Positions 1 through 8,974 of a stretch of 64,000 bases of DNA are shown piece after piece. Origin of the DNA: VRUE01 sp963706605 (GTDB taxonomy: Bacteria; Actinomycetota; Thermoleophilia; Solirubrobacterales; 70-9). Position 1 is the stretch's first letter; each line of letters begins with the position of its first letter. Below the pieces are notes generated by a model. The model saw only the letters and a program-made list of their open reading frames with translations, was not told the origin of the DNA and ran no database searches. The translations under genes and the position numbers were made by a program. Where the stretch lies: the NCBI GenBank assembly GCA_963706605.1, contig OY970165.1, positions 1,302,001 to 1,366,000 on the forward strand. The letters are read 5' to 3'.

Positions 1-380
1 CGCTGGCAGCCACGCAGGCGGGTTTCCGCGTGCTGACCAAGGCGCCGCCTTCGGTCAGGGACCGATCGGCCAACGCCCTGAGGAGGTTGCTCCCATCGTC
101 GGGATTCGGCCCTTCCGGGAGCCGCCTCGAGGAGTGGTCGTGGCAGGTCGCCGTCGACGCCCGCACCGCCGGCGGCCATTACGTCCGGGTAAGCGTCGAC
201 GCCGATGGGCATCCTGGATACCTGGCCACGGCCAAGATCCTCGGCGAGGCCGGGCTGCTGCTCGCCGAGGACGGCGCGACGCCCGAGCGGGCCGGGTGCC
301 TGACGCCGGCAACCGCGATCGGCACCGGGCGCCTCGACCGCTTCGAGCGGGCCGGCGCCCGCTTCTCGGTCTCCTCCTGA
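1..380 (+). CDS. C-terminal part of a saccharopine-dehydrogenase-like / trans-acting enoyl reductase family protein (5' truncated by window edge)
   Basis: The reading frame is open from base 3 to the stop at 378-380, so the gene begins before the window. The visible 126 residues carry the pattern GHPGYLATAKILGEAGLLLA, followed by LTPATAIGTGRLDRFERAG. This pattern ends proteins with an N-terminal NAD(P)-binding saccharopine-dehydrogenase-like fold, including mycobacterial trans-acting enoyl reductases. The Rossmann domain is outside the window, so substrate and cofactor cannot be judged. It is convergent with the DUF2236 gene. Confidence 0.7.
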   Translation, partial: LAATQAGFRVLTKAPPSVRDRSANALRRLLPSSGFGPSGSRLEEWSWQVAVDARTAGGHYVRVSVDADGHPGYLATAKILGEAGLLLAEDGATPERAGCLTPATAIGTGRLDRFERAGARFSVSS

Positions 381-428
381 ACCGCTGCCGACTTTTCCCC
401 GGCCATAGGGTGGAAAAAGTCCGCAGCG

Positions 429-1337
429 CTACGAGAGAAACTGGTCAGCCGCGCCGACGCGCAGCTGCGGCGTCACCGTGCCGCCGCGCCGGCGCTCCGC
501 CTGCGTCACGACATCGAAGAAGACGTCGTTGCGACCGCGCCGCATCTTGCGGGGGAAGAGGCGCCTGGCGCGGCGGTGGGTGGCCGCGATCGCCTGGAAG
601 CTCGACTCGTGGGTGCGGCTCCAGCGGATGCCGAAGATCTCCCGGACGCGGGGCGGCAGCGTCCCCTTGATGATGTGGTTCTGGACGGCGAGGTTGCCGC
701 GCGCCGCCGCCGGGACCGGCTGCCGGAATGCCACCAGCGGAGCCATCGCCAGCCCGTGCTCGGTCGCCTGCAGGTCCGGAGAGGTGAGCTTGCCGTCCCA
801 CCACTTCTTGAATTCGCGGTGGCTCGCGGGCACCTCGCTGCGGGGCAGGTCGAACAGCTCGCCGAAGCGCACGTAGTCCTGCCAGAGGTCCTCGCGCTCG
901 GCTTCGCTCAGCGGCCGCACCATCGTCTCGTACATCTCGCGCCCGGAGTCGGCGATCACAGCCATGGTCCAGAGCATCAGCTCCGGGTCGAAGGCCGAGT
1001 AGTGGGTCCCGGCGGAGTGGACGCCGGCCGCCTCCGGCAGATCGCCCTTAATCGTCTTGTGCAGCCGATGCACTTTGGCCAGCGCCTCGTCGGCCTCATC
1101 GCGCGTGCCCAGGAAGACGGTCTCCTGGATCTTCGCGGTGCGGGCCAGGCGCTCGAACGGGCGGTCGCCGGACCGCGTCGAGAGCATCGTGCCGGTGTAG
1201 GTGAGCGGTTCCAGAGCCCCGATCAGCAGCGCTCGCTGCCCGTAGAGCAGCCCGACAGAGCGCTCGCCGTGGACCCGTCGCGCCATCGAGCGGCCCGGCG
1301 GGAAGTGGTAGTCGGCATCGGTGCTCGGCTCGGTCAC
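429..1337 (-). CDS. DUF2236 (MpaB/latex-clearing-protein type) oxygenase family protein
   Basis: This 302-aa protein has the family layout: an N-terminal RRVHGERSVGLLYGQRALLIGALEP block, a central HSAGTHYSAFDPELMLWTMA segment, and a C-terminal helical part. Members of DUF2236/MpaB include a fungal mycophenolic acid oxygenase and heme proteins such as latex-clearing protein. Histidines around residues 95-105 could be heme or metal ligands, which is inference. I chose the GTG at 1335-1337, 14 bases after the FtsH-like stop codon. The frame stays open further upstream, but that overlaps the protease gene and reads as low-complexity protein. It is probably cotranscribed with the protease. Confidence 0.75.
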   Translation of the reverse strand: MTEPSTDADYHFPPGRSMARRVHGERSVGLLYGQRALLIGALEPLTYTGTMLSTRSGDRPFERLARTAKIQETVFLGTRDEADEALAKVHRLHKTIKGDLPEAAGVHSAGTHYSAFDPELMLWTMAVIADSGREMYETMVRPLSEAEREDLWQDYVRFGELFDLPRSEVPASHREFKKWWDGKLTSPDLQATEHGLAMAPLVAFRQPVPAAARGNLAVQNHIIKGTLPPRVREIFGIRWSRTHESSFQAIAATHRRARRLFPRKMRRGRNDVFFDVVTQAERRRGGTVTPQLRVGAADQFLS

Positions 1338-1351
1338 TCCAAGCGAGGATG

Positions 1352-2920
1352 CTACTCCGGCGGGGACGCCTCCGAGGACAGCACGACCGCCGCCGGGACG
1401 CTGCTCGGCAGCTTCTTCTCGCGCAGCTCGTGGGCGGCGAAGATCTCGTCGAGGTCCTCGCGGGTCAGCGTCTCGCGCTCCAACGCGTTGACGGCGAGGT
1501 CGTCGAGGCACTCGCGATTGCTCGCCAGCAGCGAACGCGCCCGCCGGTAGGCCTCGCGAGCAAGCGTCATCGCGGCCAGGTCGACGTCGCGACGGGTGCG
1601 GTCCGAGAGCGCGTAGTCGCCGGTCGGCAGGGCGATCGGCGGCGCGCCGTCGGCGTCGAGCGCCACACCCATCCCGAACTCGGCGACCATCTGCCGGCAG
1701 ACCATGTGCACCCGCGCCAGGTCGTCGACGGCTCCCGAGTAGGAGGCGTTCATGACCTCCTCCTCGGCCGCGCGGCCACCCAGCAGGGTGACCAGCTCGT
1801 CGAGCAGCTCCTCGCGCGACTTCAGGTAGGTGTCCTCCTGCGGCGAGTGGCCGACGAAGCCGAGCGCCGGCCCGCGCGGCACGATGCTGAGGATCTCCGG
1901 CGGGTCCAGTCCAAGCAACCGTCGGCAGAGCGCGTGCCCGGCCTCGTGGTAGGCGACGATTCGCCGCTCCTTCTGGCTCAGCCGCCGCGCCTGTTGGGAG
2001 CCGACCGACTGGCGCAGCAGCGCCTCGTCGAGGTCCTCCCGCGCCATCGCCCTGCGGCCCGCCCGCCCGGCGATGATCGCCGCCTCGTTGAGCGCGTTGG
2101 CGAGCTGGGCGCCGGTCATCCCGGTCGTCTTGCGGGCGACGTCTGTCAGGTCGAGGTCGGCGTCCAGCGGCTTGCCCTTCGCGTGCGCCCGCAGGATCGC
2201 GTCGCGGCCGTTGCGGTCCGGCGGCGACACCAGCACCTGGCGATCGAAGCGGCCCGGCCGCAGCAGCGCCTTGTCGAGCTTGTCGACGTAGTTGGAGGCG
2301 GCGATCACGATCACCGTGCCGGGGTCGCGCTCGAAGCCATCCAGCTCGACCAGTAGCTGGTTGAGTGCCTGCTCGCGCTCGCTCGAGCCGCCATCCCCAC
2401 CGCCGCCGCTGCGCGCTCCCCCGACCGCGTCCAGCTCGTCGATGAAGATGACGGCTCGGCCCGACTTTCGCGCCTCCTTGAACAGGCGCCGGATGCGGGC
2501 GGCTCCCCTCCCCACGAACATCTCCACGAAGCTCGAACCGGAGGCCGAGAAGAAGTCGACGCTGGCCTGGGCGGCGACCGCCCGCGCCAGCATCGTCTTG
2601 CCCGTCCCCGGCGGACCGAACAGCAGCACGCCACGCGGCGGCTGCGCCCCGAGCGCCGCGAAGCGCTCGGGATCGCGCAGCCACTCGGCGACGTCCATCA
2701 GCTCGTCCTTGGCGGCATCGACCCCCTGCACCTCCTCCCAGAGGACCGGCTTGGTCTTGCTCGCCTTCACCGTCTCCGGCTTGGTCGTGCCCATCGTGCC
2801 GCGCAGCAGCGTCACGAAGATGATCAGCAGGCCGAACATGAAGACGACCCCGAAGATCGGGTACCAACTAAAGAAGAAGTTCTGGATTTCGTCGGCGGTT
2901 AGGGCTTGGACCAGGTGCAT
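1352..2920 (-). CDS. ftsH: FtsH-like membrane AAA+ zinc metalloprotease with short N-terminus
   Basis: This 522-aa ATP-dependent protease has Walker A GPPGTGKT (residues 102-109), Walker B VIFIDELD (157-164), the second region of homology ending LRPGRFDRQV (220-229), and the zinc site HEAGH (325-329). The third-ligand region is YSGAVDDLARVH. Only one membrane segment is visible (about residues 20-38) and the extracytoplasmic domain of classical two-span FtsH is essentially absent, so this is a shortened paralogue. The ATG at 2918-2920 follows a G-rich stretch (GGGGGG) a few bases upstream. A GTG at 2977 would add 19 residues. Substrates are presumably membrane or short-lived proteins. Confidence 0.88.
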   Translation of the reverse strand: MHLVQALTADEIQNFFFSWYPIFGVVFMFGLLIIFVTLLRGTMGTTKPETVKASKTKPVLWEEVQGVDAAKDELMDVAEWLRDPERFAALGAQPPRGVLLFGPPGTGKTMLARAVAAQASVDFFSASGSSFVEMFVGRGAARIRRLFKEARKSGRAVIFIDELDAVGGARSGGGGDGGSSEREQALNQLLVELDGFERDPGTVIVIAASNYVDKLDKALLRPGRFDRQVLVSPPDRNGRDAILRAHAKGKPLDADLDLTDVARKTTGMTGAQLANALNEAAIIAGRAGRRAMAREDLDEALLRQSVGSQQARRLSQKERRIVAYHEAGHALCRRLLGLDPPEILSIVPRGPALGFVGHSPQEDTYLKSREELLDELVTLLGGRAAEEEVMNASYSGAVDDLARVHMVCRQMVAEFGMGVALDADGAPPIALPTGDYALSDRTRRDVDLAAMTLAREAYRRARSLLASNRECLDDLAVNALERETLTREDLDEIFAAHELREKKLPSSVPAAVVLSSEASPPE

Positions 2921-3017
2921 GTACCCCCCAGGGTCATCAAGCAGTGTCCGGGCAAACTCCCTGCACTCCAATCGCACATACGTCCGCGGCGCCGCTTTGC
3001 ATCAAAGCTCTCGCGGG

Positions 3018-3067
3018 GACGTGCCGGGAGTTATGCGCCCATATGGGCGGCTAACAACCGGCACGTC
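3018..3067. repeat. Palindromic element family A, copy 1 (50 nt)
   Basis: The arms begin GACGTGCCGG and end with its exact complement. The centre is CGCCCATATGGGCG. A second 50-nt copy with the same ends and the same ATATGGG centre lies at 45338-45387, inside cobA/hemD. Here the element is intergenic, and its last two bases overlap the stop codon of the MBL-fold gene. Confidence 0.8.
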
Positions 3068-3824
3068 AGCCTGAGGCCGCGCTCCGCACGACCTGCGAGC
3101 CGCCGACTATCGCCTCGGTGCCGTCGTCGCCGAAGACGACCCAGGCCTTGTTGCCGCCGTCGTAGTCGGGCGCCCAGAGCTTCAGCGTCGCCGGGCGGTC
3201 CCAGACGGTGACCTGCTCCTCGCCGGTCTCCTCCTGCCCACGCCATATCTGCACGAAGGGGTTGCTCTGCAGCTCGTCACCGATCGTCGTCGGCTCGCGA
3301 TGCCCAGGGTGGACACGGGTCTCCGGCGGCAGCTCCATCAGCCGCATCACCGATGACCGCAGGTCGGCGAAGCCGCTGGCGCCCGGCGCCATCGTTCCCC
3401 CGACGGTGCCCTTGAAGAGGACGTCGGCGGTGAAGACGTCAGACCCGTTGACGAGGAAGGCGACGTGCCCGGCGGCGTGGCCAGGCGTCAGGATCGCCTC
3501 GATCTCGAGCCCGCCGGTCCCCAGCTTCTCGCCGTCGGCGATCGTCTCGGCCACCTCTTCCTCCAGCTCCGCCGCCGCCTCGGCGTGGGCGACCAGCGGT
3601 GGGTCGCCGATTTGCTTCCTGGCCTCGGCCAGGCCGGCGACGTGGTCGAGGTGGGGGTGGGTGACGAGGACGTGGGTGATCTCGATCCTCTCTCGCTCGG
3701 CCCGCTCCAGCAGCGGCCCGAGGTCGTCGTTGCCGTCGATCAGCACCCCTTTGCCGCCCGCTTCGTCGGCGACCAGGTAGGCATTCGACAGCCACATCGG
3801 GTTCTCGGTCCTCTCGACGATCAA
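3066..3824 (-). CDS. MBL-fold metallo-hydrolase
   Basis: This 252-aa metallo-beta-lactamase-fold hydrolase binds two metals through THPHLDH (HxHxDH motif), TPGHAAGHV and HPGHREPT. The architecture fits glyoxalase II-like or thioesterase-like members, and the substrate is not deducible. The TTG start at 3822-3824 is chosen because GGAAGGAG sits 7 bases upstream. The first ATG (3797) is 9 codons inside and has no such site. It lies 50 bp downstream of the alpha/beta hydrolase gene, probably in one operon with it and the CFA synthase. The stop codon overlaps palindromic element A. Confidence 0.8.
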   Translation of the reverse strand: MIVERTENPMWLSNAYLVADEAGGKGVLIDGNDDLGPLLERAERERIEITHVLVTHPHLDHVAGLAEARKQIGDPPLVAHAEAAAELEEEVAETIADGEKLGTGGLEIEAILTPGHAAGHVAFLVNGSDVFTADVLFKGTVGGTMAPGASGFADLRSSVMRLMELPPETRVHPGHREPTTIGDELQSNPFVQIWRGQEETGEEQVTVWDRPATLKLWAPDYDGGNKAWVVFGDDGTEAIVGGSQVVRSAASG

Positions 3825-3874
3825 GGCGCTGCTCCTTCCGCTTGCTCGATGTACTCGACAACTCTCCCAGATGC

Positions 3875-4645
3875 TCAGGCCCGAGCGGAGAGCGCGCTGC
3901 CCTCGAGCAGGGCTCCGGCCACCAGCTCCGGGTCGTCCCAGGTCGGCGTGTGGCCGACATCCGGAAGAACCACGAAGGCGGTGTCGGACGGCCGCCGCTC
4001 CGGACGCGGTGGGCCGACCACCCGGTCGAGTTCCCCCCAGGCGATCGTGACCGGTATCTGGGGATACCCGGTGGGATCGAAGGTGTGGCTGCGCATCTCC
4101 CGGTTCGCCCCCTCGTAGCCCGGCGCGTCGATCCACCCCAGCACCAACTCGCGGCCCAGCTCGGCGGGGATCCGCTCCGGCCTCGCCGCGAAGGTTCCCA
4201 GCATCGCCTCCCTGCCCCGTCGCGTCCGCAGCGCCGCGGAGACGGCGGGCCGCAGGCGGCGAGCCCAGCGGTGTGAGTCGAATCGTCGCGGGCCCAGCGG
4301 TCGCCGCCAGAGCCCGGCCGGCGAGATGGCGGTGACCGAGGCGGCCCACCCGCTCCGTCCCATCTCCAGCCCCACCCAGCCGCCCAGCGAGTTGCCGGCG
4401 ACATGGGGACGCTCCAGCCCCTGTTCGTCACAGAAGCGCCGGATCGCCGCCGCGAGATTGGCAGCGCTCGGCTCCAGGCCCGTCGGCAGGGGGGCCGAGC
4501 CCCCGAACCCCGGCATGTCGACCGCGATCGGCTCTCGCTCGGCGGCCAGGCGATCGATCACCGGGTGCCAGATCTCCTTCGAGCCGCCGAGCCCGTGCAG
4601 GAGAAGCAGGGGCTCGCCTGCACCCCGCCGCAGGTGCGTCAGCAT
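3875..4645 (-). CDS. Alpha/beta-fold hydrolase
   Basis: This 256-aa alpha/beta hydrolase has the oxyanion-loop motif LLLHGLGG, the nucleophile elbow GNSLGG (Ser around residue 86), an acidic residue in AWGELDRVVGPP, and the catalytic His in DVGHTPTWDDP. It could be an esterase, lipase or C-C hydrolase. Its start overlaps the last 7 bases of the cyclopropane fatty acid synthase gene, which indicates translational coupling and suggests a lipid-related substrate (inference). Confidence 0.8.
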   Translation of the reverse strand: MLTHLRRGAGEPLLLLHGLGGSKEIWHPVIDRLAAEREPIAVDMPGFGGSAPLPTGLEPSAANLAAAIRRFCDEQGLERPHVAGNSLGGWVGLEMGRSGWAASVTAISPAGLWRRPLGPRRFDSHRWARRLRPAVSAALRTRRGREAMLGTFAARPERIPAELGRELVLGWIDAPGYEGANREMRSHTFDPTGYPQIPVTIAWGELDRVVGPPRPERRPSDTAFVVLPDVGHTPTWDDPELVAGALLEGSALSARA

Positions 4646-5847
4646 CGGTCGCCCAAGCTCAGTCCTCTGCCCGGTTTCGCGAATAACGCCTGCAGGTCAC
4701 CGATCCGCCGCTCGCGGAATCCTGCCTCCGACGAGCTCAGGTAGAAGGTCCACAGACGACGGAAACGCTCGTCGTATCCACGCGCACGGAGCCGCTCCCA
4801 GGCATCGAGAAAGCGCCCTCGCCAGGCGGCCAGCGTGGGCGGGTAGTGGGCGGTGATGTCGTCGGCCCAGACCTGCCGCATGCTCGTCACCCGCGAGAGG
4901 CGGGAGGCGATCAGGTCCCTGGATGGCAGGCAGCCGCCTGGAAAGACGTGGGTGTTGGCGAAGCTGCGAGCCCCCTTCTCGGCGTCATAGAGATGGTCGT
5001 CGATCGTGATCGCCTGCAGCAGCATCAGGCCTCCGGGGGCGAGCAGCGCGTCGCAGTGGCGGAAGAACTCGTCGAAGTGCCGCCAGCCGACCGCCTCGAT
5101 CATCTCCACCGAGACGAGCTTGTCGTAGCTGCCCCGCAGGTCGCGGTAGTCCCGGAGCAGAACGGTGACGCGATCCTCGAGGCCCGCCTCCCGCACCCGC
5201 CCGCCCGCCAGCAGCTGCTGCTCGCGGGAGATCGTCGTGGTGGTGACCCGGCAGCCGTGTTCGCGGGCGGCGTGGATCGCCAGTCCGCCCCAGCCGGTGC
5301 CTATCTCCAGCAGGTGGTCGTCAGGGCGGAGCTCCAGCTTGGCGCAGATCCGCTCCAGCTTGGCGCGCTGAGCCTCCTCGAGGCTTGCCCCCTGGCGCGG
5401 GAAGTAGGCGCAGGAATACATCATCCGCTCGTCGAGGAAGGAGGCGAAGAGGTCGTTGCCCAGGTCGTAGTGGGCGGAGATGTTCTTCCTCGCCGCCCGT
5501 CTGCTGTTCTCGGGGACGAGCCGCAGGAGCCGGTGCAGCAGGCCTCGCAGCGAGGCCAGGGCACCGCGCAGCCGGCTTGGTCTCCCCAGCTCGCGTGCGG
5601 CGATGCGGATCAGCGCGACGAGGTCATCCGTCTCCCAGAGACCATCGACGTAGGTCTCGCCGAGCCCGACGCTGCCCCGTAGCGGCCCCCGCCAGGCGGC
5701 CGGGTCGCGGATCGTCACGGTCGTCTGCAGGTCGGCGCCGGGCGGCCCGAATCCACGCCGCCGACCCTCCTCCACGACCTCGATTCGCCCGGCCCGGACG
5801 CGGCCGAGCACCAGCAGGACGGCGAGCCTGGAGAGCCGGTGGCTCAC
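4639..5847 (-). CDS. cfa: Cyclopropane-fatty-acyl-phospholipid synthase family methyltransferase
   Basis: This 402-aa enzyme transfers a methyl or methylene group from S-adenosylmethionine to the double bond of membrane phospholipid acyl chains. Visible features are the N-terminal lipid-binding part (VGLGETYVDGLWETDDL), the ISAHYDLGNDLFASFLD block, the SAM motif LLEIGTGWGG, and VSVEMIEAVG and FPGGCLPS in the C-terminal half, all typical of CfaS. Length and order match the full family. It heads a leftward set with the alpha/beta hydrolase and MBL genes. Confidence 0.9.
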   Translation of the reverse strand: MSHRLSRLAVLLVLGRVRAGRIEVVEEGRRRGFGPPGADLQTTVTIRDPAAWRGPLRGSVGLGETYVDGLWETDDLVALIRIAARELGRPSRLRGALASLRGLLHRLLRLVPENSRRAARKNISAHYDLGNDLFASFLDERMMYSCAYFPRQGASLEEAQRAKLERICAKLELRPDDHLLEIGTGWGGLAIHAAREHGCRVTTTTISREQQLLAGGRVREAGLEDRVTVLLRDYRDLRGSYDKLVSVEMIEAVGWRHFDEFFRHCDALLAPGGLMLLQAITIDDHLYDAEKGARSFANTHVFPGGCLPSRDLIASRLSRVTSMRQVWADDITAHYPPTLAAWRGRFLDAWERLRARGYDERFRRLWTFYLSSSEAGFRERRIGDLQALFAKPGRGLSLGDRC

Positions 5848-6062
5848 GATGAGGGGAACCCCCGCGGCCGCCTCTCGTCACGGTGGGGGAAGCAGCGGCC
5901 GCCCTTGGCGAGCGCCGCAGAGGCGAGGCCGGAAATGCACAGGATCTTGCGAGTTCGACGGATTGGCCAACTCCAAGGCGACTGATTGGACCGGCATCCC
6001 CATACTAGCCCGGTGTCAGACACATGCATCCGATCTCGGTACCGGAGCGGGAGATTAATTTT

Positions 6063-7343
6063 TTGCATCGCAGCGTCCGGCGAGCTACCGTGTTGAGAGT
6101 TGACGTGAGGGTCAGAAGCACCCCGGCGCCAGGGCTCCGCCTGGTGCTCCTGGCGATCTTTCTCGTGATGGCGCTGATGGCTGACACGCGCATCGCCTTC
6201 GCCGCACCCGGCGGCGCCGAACAGGTTGCGCCATCGCCGCCCGCCGCCGGCGATACGCCCTTCGATCGTCAGGGAATGTGGATCTGGTACGTCGACCACT
6301 CAGACGCCGGCAGCGTGGGGCAGATCATCGCCCGCGCCGGTGCCGCCGGGATCGGCACTCTCTACATCAAGGCCGGTGACGGGGGCAGCGTCTGGACCCA
6401 GTTCAACAAGCCCCTGGTCGCGGCTCTGCACCAGGGCGGACTCGACGTCTGCGCCTGGCAGTTCGTGTACGGCGACCATCCGGTTGCCGAGGCCAAGGTG
6501 GGCGCCGCGGCGGTGCGGCGAGGCGCTGACTGCCTGGTGATCGACGCCGAGGGCGAGTACGAGGGCAAGTACGCCGCCGCCGACCTCTATCTCCGTGCCC
6601 TGCGAGCGCGCATCGGCCCCACCTTTCCACTCTCCCTTGCCGGCTTCCCCTACGTCGACTACCACCCGTCCTTCCCCTACTCGGTCTTCTTTGGCCCCGA
6701 AGGCGCGAGCTTCAACCAGCCACAGATGTACTGGCGGGCGATCGGAACCTCGGTCCGAGTGGTCTACGAGCACACCTATCTCTTCAACCGACTCTGGGGC
6801 CATCCGATCTACCCGATCGGGCAAACCTACGGCGGCGTGGGTCGTGCGGAGATCCTCCGCTTTCGGCGCTTCTCCCAGAGTTACGGAGGGTTTGCGCCGA
6901 GCTGGTGGGATTGGCAGGAGACGAGCCTGGGGGCCTGGCAGGCGCTGGGCGCGACGACCGCCGGGCCGATCTTGGGTTACCGCCCGCTCGACGCCCAGCC
7001 GGTGCTGAGGCGAGGCAGCAGCGGCGACCTGGTCGTTTGGGCGCAGGAGCACCTGCAGGCCGCGGGGCAGAGCCAGCTGCCGATCACCGGGATCTTCGGC
7101 AAGCAGACCAGCGCTGCCGTAAAGACCTTCCAGACGAGCGAGGGCCTGCCGGTCGACGGGGCGATCGGCACGGCCACCTGGGGCTCGCTGCTCAGCTTCG
7201 ATCCGGTACGTCCGCGCTGGGCGGGTCGCCGGGTGAAGCGAGGGGGTGGCGCGACGGCAAGCCGCGCATTTCCGCCGCGCCGCCCACTCTCCGCCGCGCT
7301 GCCGGCGAAGGCCTACGAGATAGACCCGGGGCCCGCTCCTTGA
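6063..7343 (+). CDS. Exported glycoside-hydrolase-like protein with C-terminal peptidoglycan-binding domain
   Basis: This protein of about 426 aa has an arginine-rich N-terminus followed by a hydrophobic stretch (LRLVLLAIFLVMALMA), so it is exported or anchored. A TIM-barrel-like region follows (GMWIWYVDHSDAGSV, then LVIDAEGEYEGKYAAAD, which may hold acidic catalytic residues). A PG_binding_1 repeat comes next (VLRRGSSGDLVVWAQEHL to GLPVDGAIGTATWGSLL) and then a basic tail. I place the start at TTG 6063, about 9 bases after GGGAG, but GTG codons at 6090 and 6105 are alternatives. It overlaps the following protease gene through TTGA, so the two are translationally coupled. A cell-wall role is inferred. 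Confidence 0.7.
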   Translation: MHRSVRRATVLRVDVRVRSTPAPGLRLVLLAIFLVMALMADTRIAFAAPGGAEQVAPSPPAAGDTPFDRQGMWIWYVDHSDAGSVGQIIARAGAAGIGTLYIKAGDGGSVWTQFNKPLVAALHQGGLDVCAWQFVYGDHPVAEAKVGAAAVRRGADCLVIDAEGEYEGKYAAADLYLRALRARIGPTFPLSLAGFPYVDYHPSFPYSVFFGPEGASFNQPQMYWRAIGTSVRVVYEHTYLFNRLWGHPIYPIGQTYGGVGRAEILRFRRFSQSYGGFAPSWWDWQETSLGAWQALGATTAGPILGYRPLDAQPVLRRGSSGDLVVWAQEHLQAAGQSQLPITGIFGKQTSAAVKTFQTSEGLPVDGAIGTATWGSLLSFDPVRPRWAGRRVKRGGGATASRAFPPRRPLSAALPAKAYEIDPGPAP

Positions 7344-8377
7344 ACAAGCGCCCGGCGGGGGCGCTTGCGGGCATAGCCATGATCTTCCTTCTCGCTGCCC
7401 CGGCGAGCGGGACCATGCTGCCGCGTGACACCGTGATCAAGGCGCCCAGCGCAGGCTCGGCGAGCATCTCGGCCAGCGCCGCGGCGAGCCGCTACCCGAT
7501 CAACGACGGCAGCGGTGAAACCGTCGCGATCGCCGTCACCGCGGCCTGCCAGGCCGTATGCACCGCGGCGGACCCGCAGCAGATCGCCGACTTCCTCGGC
7601 ACGCTGATTCACGGCTTCGAGATGGAACTGCTTACGGTCCAGCTCGACACCCCGTCCCAGATCGAATTCGACTGCGGTTTTGGCGCCCAGGCTTGCTACT
7701 ACGCGGGCGAAAACAAGATCGTGCTCAGTGGCAACGACTCACCCACCCCTGATGGGGCGAGCCGCGAGTTCGTCCTCGCCCACGAGTACGGGCATCACGT
7801 CGCCCGGTATCGCGAAAGTCCATCGCCCTTCCCGGCGGCGATCGACTGGGGCACAGCGCGGTGGGCGAGCTACGAGCACGTCTGCCAGCGCTCGCGGGCG
7901 GGAGCGCTGTTTCCCGGCAACGAGGGTCTGCACTACTTCCGCGACCCGGGCGAGGCGTTCGCCGAGAGCTTCGCTCACTATCGCTTCCCTGAAAGCAACG
8001 TGCGCTGGCGTTGGGTGCAGGCTCTGAAGCCGGACGCGGCGGCCTTCCGGGCGATCCGCGAAGACACCCTCGATCCCTGGCTGGGTCGCAACGGGTTCAA
8101 GCTCGAGGGTCGCGTTCCGCCCCGGCTGGAGGGGACGACGATCAAAGCGTTTCGGACTCCGCTCGACGGCACGGTCAGCCTGCGGCCGGCTCGGCATCGC
8201 AGGTACAACCTGAGCTTGCTGAACCCGGCGGGCCGGGTGCTGCGCAGCTCACGACACGGCCTCGGCACCGATCGCCAGCTCAATTTCACCGTCTGCGGCC
8301 AGTCTCGCCTCCGCGTCGCGATCCAGTCGTCCCGTCGTGGGGGCGGGACCTTCAAGCTGCAAATCCAGCGACCCTGA
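7340..8377 (+). CDS. Secreted zinc metalloprotease-like protein (HExxH)
   Basis: This protein of about 345 aa has an N-terminal hydrophobic export segment (AGIAMIFLLAAPASG). The zinc-binding helix EFVLAHEYGHHVARY is followed about 55 residues later by GEAFAESFAHY, which supplies the likely third ligand in a gluzincin-like arrangement. The last 90 residues form a beta-rich domain resembling a pre-peptidase C-terminal domain. The start is TTG at 7340-7342, within TTGA overlapping the upstream stop. It is coupled to the peptidoglycan-binding protein, which suggests a joint envelope role (inference). Confidence 0.7.
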   Translation: MNKRPAGALAGIAMIFLLAAPASGTMLPRDTVIKAPSAGSASISASAAASRYPINDGSGETVAIAVTAACQAVCTAADPQQIADFLGTLIHGFEMELLTVQLDTPSQIEFDCGFGAQACYYAGENKIVLSGNDSPTPDGASREFVLAHEYGHHVARYRESPSPFPAAIDWGTARWASYEHVCQRSRAGALFPGNEGLHYFRDPGEAFAESFAHYRFPESNVRWRWVQALKPDAAAFRAIREDTLDPWLGRNGFKLEGRVPPRLEGTTIKAFRTPLDGTVSLRPARHRRYNLSLLNPAGRVLRSSRHGLGTDRQLNFTVCGQSRLRVAIQSSRRGGGTFKLQIQRP

Positions 8378-8412
8378 GATAATCCCCGCGGGCGATCTTC
8401 GCCCATCCCTCA

Positions 8413-8486
<74 letters not shown>

Positions 8487-8600
8487 TATCGAGAAGTATG
8501 AGTTCAGCGGTGACCCACGCGGTCCAGACACACGTACGGGAACAGGACGCAAAATCGACCTGCCCCATCTATTTCACTGATGGGGTTCACTGCATTTCAC

Positions 8601-8627
8601 ATTGATGTACCGCGGCGTGGCATCAAT
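8601..8627. other. Inverted repeat in the tRNA-Asp / XRE interval
   Basis: ATTGATG and CATCAAT are separated by 13 bases in the 230-bp gap between tRNA-Asp and the XRE gene. No open frame with coding character is visible in this gap. It could be a regulator binding site or chance. Confidence 0.25.
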
Positions 8628-8716
8628 TGCGGGCACGGTGACAGAACTGTTTTCTTCATCTGTATGAATCACACCGTTCGCCGCAAAGGACGAACGCTGC
8701 CTTCGCAAGAGAGAGA

Positions 8717-8974
8717 CTAAGCCCCTGGAATCAGGGGTTCGCCGCCCACAATGCGCTCCGCTCGAGCTACCAGCTCTGACAGCGGTACACCGAGGGCCCC
8801 CGCAATCTTGAAGAGGTTGCGATAGCTCGGGTTTCTCAACCCGCGCTCGATCTCGCTGACGTAGGTGCGATGCATTCCGGCAAGGTCAGCTAGTCCCTCC
8901 TGGGACAGGCCATCGATTTCCCCTCGCCGCGCGCGTATCGCTTCGCCAAGAGCCTTAAGAGCCGCCTCCGACAC
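8717..8974 (-). CDS. XRE-family helix-turn-helix transcriptional regulator
   Basis: This 85-aa protein consists almost entirely of a Cro/C1-type HTH. The helices LSQEGLADLAGMHRTYVSEIERGLRNPSYRNLFKIAGALGV match the family consensus, and the recognition helix is HRTYVSEIERG. The start is GTG at 8974. No partner toxin or phage gene lies beside it, so its target is unknown. The flanking DNA on the start side is unusually AT-rich, which suggests acquired DNA. Confidence 0.85.
   Translation of the reverse strand: MSEAALKALGEAIRARRGEIDGLSQEGLADLAGMHRTYVSEIERGLRNPSYRNLFKIAGALGVPLSELVARAERIVGGEPLIPGA

Noticed and set aside
429..2867. One 812-codon protein joining DUF2236 to upstream sequence
   Set aside because: The upstream half is the FtsH-like gene read out of frame; the family N-terminus begins at 1337.
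2292..3074. Frame reading DVPGVMRPYGRLTTGTS across palindrome A copy 1
   Set aside because: It is antisense to the FtsH-like gene; the resemblance to the CobA insert reflects DNA repeat identity, not a real protein.
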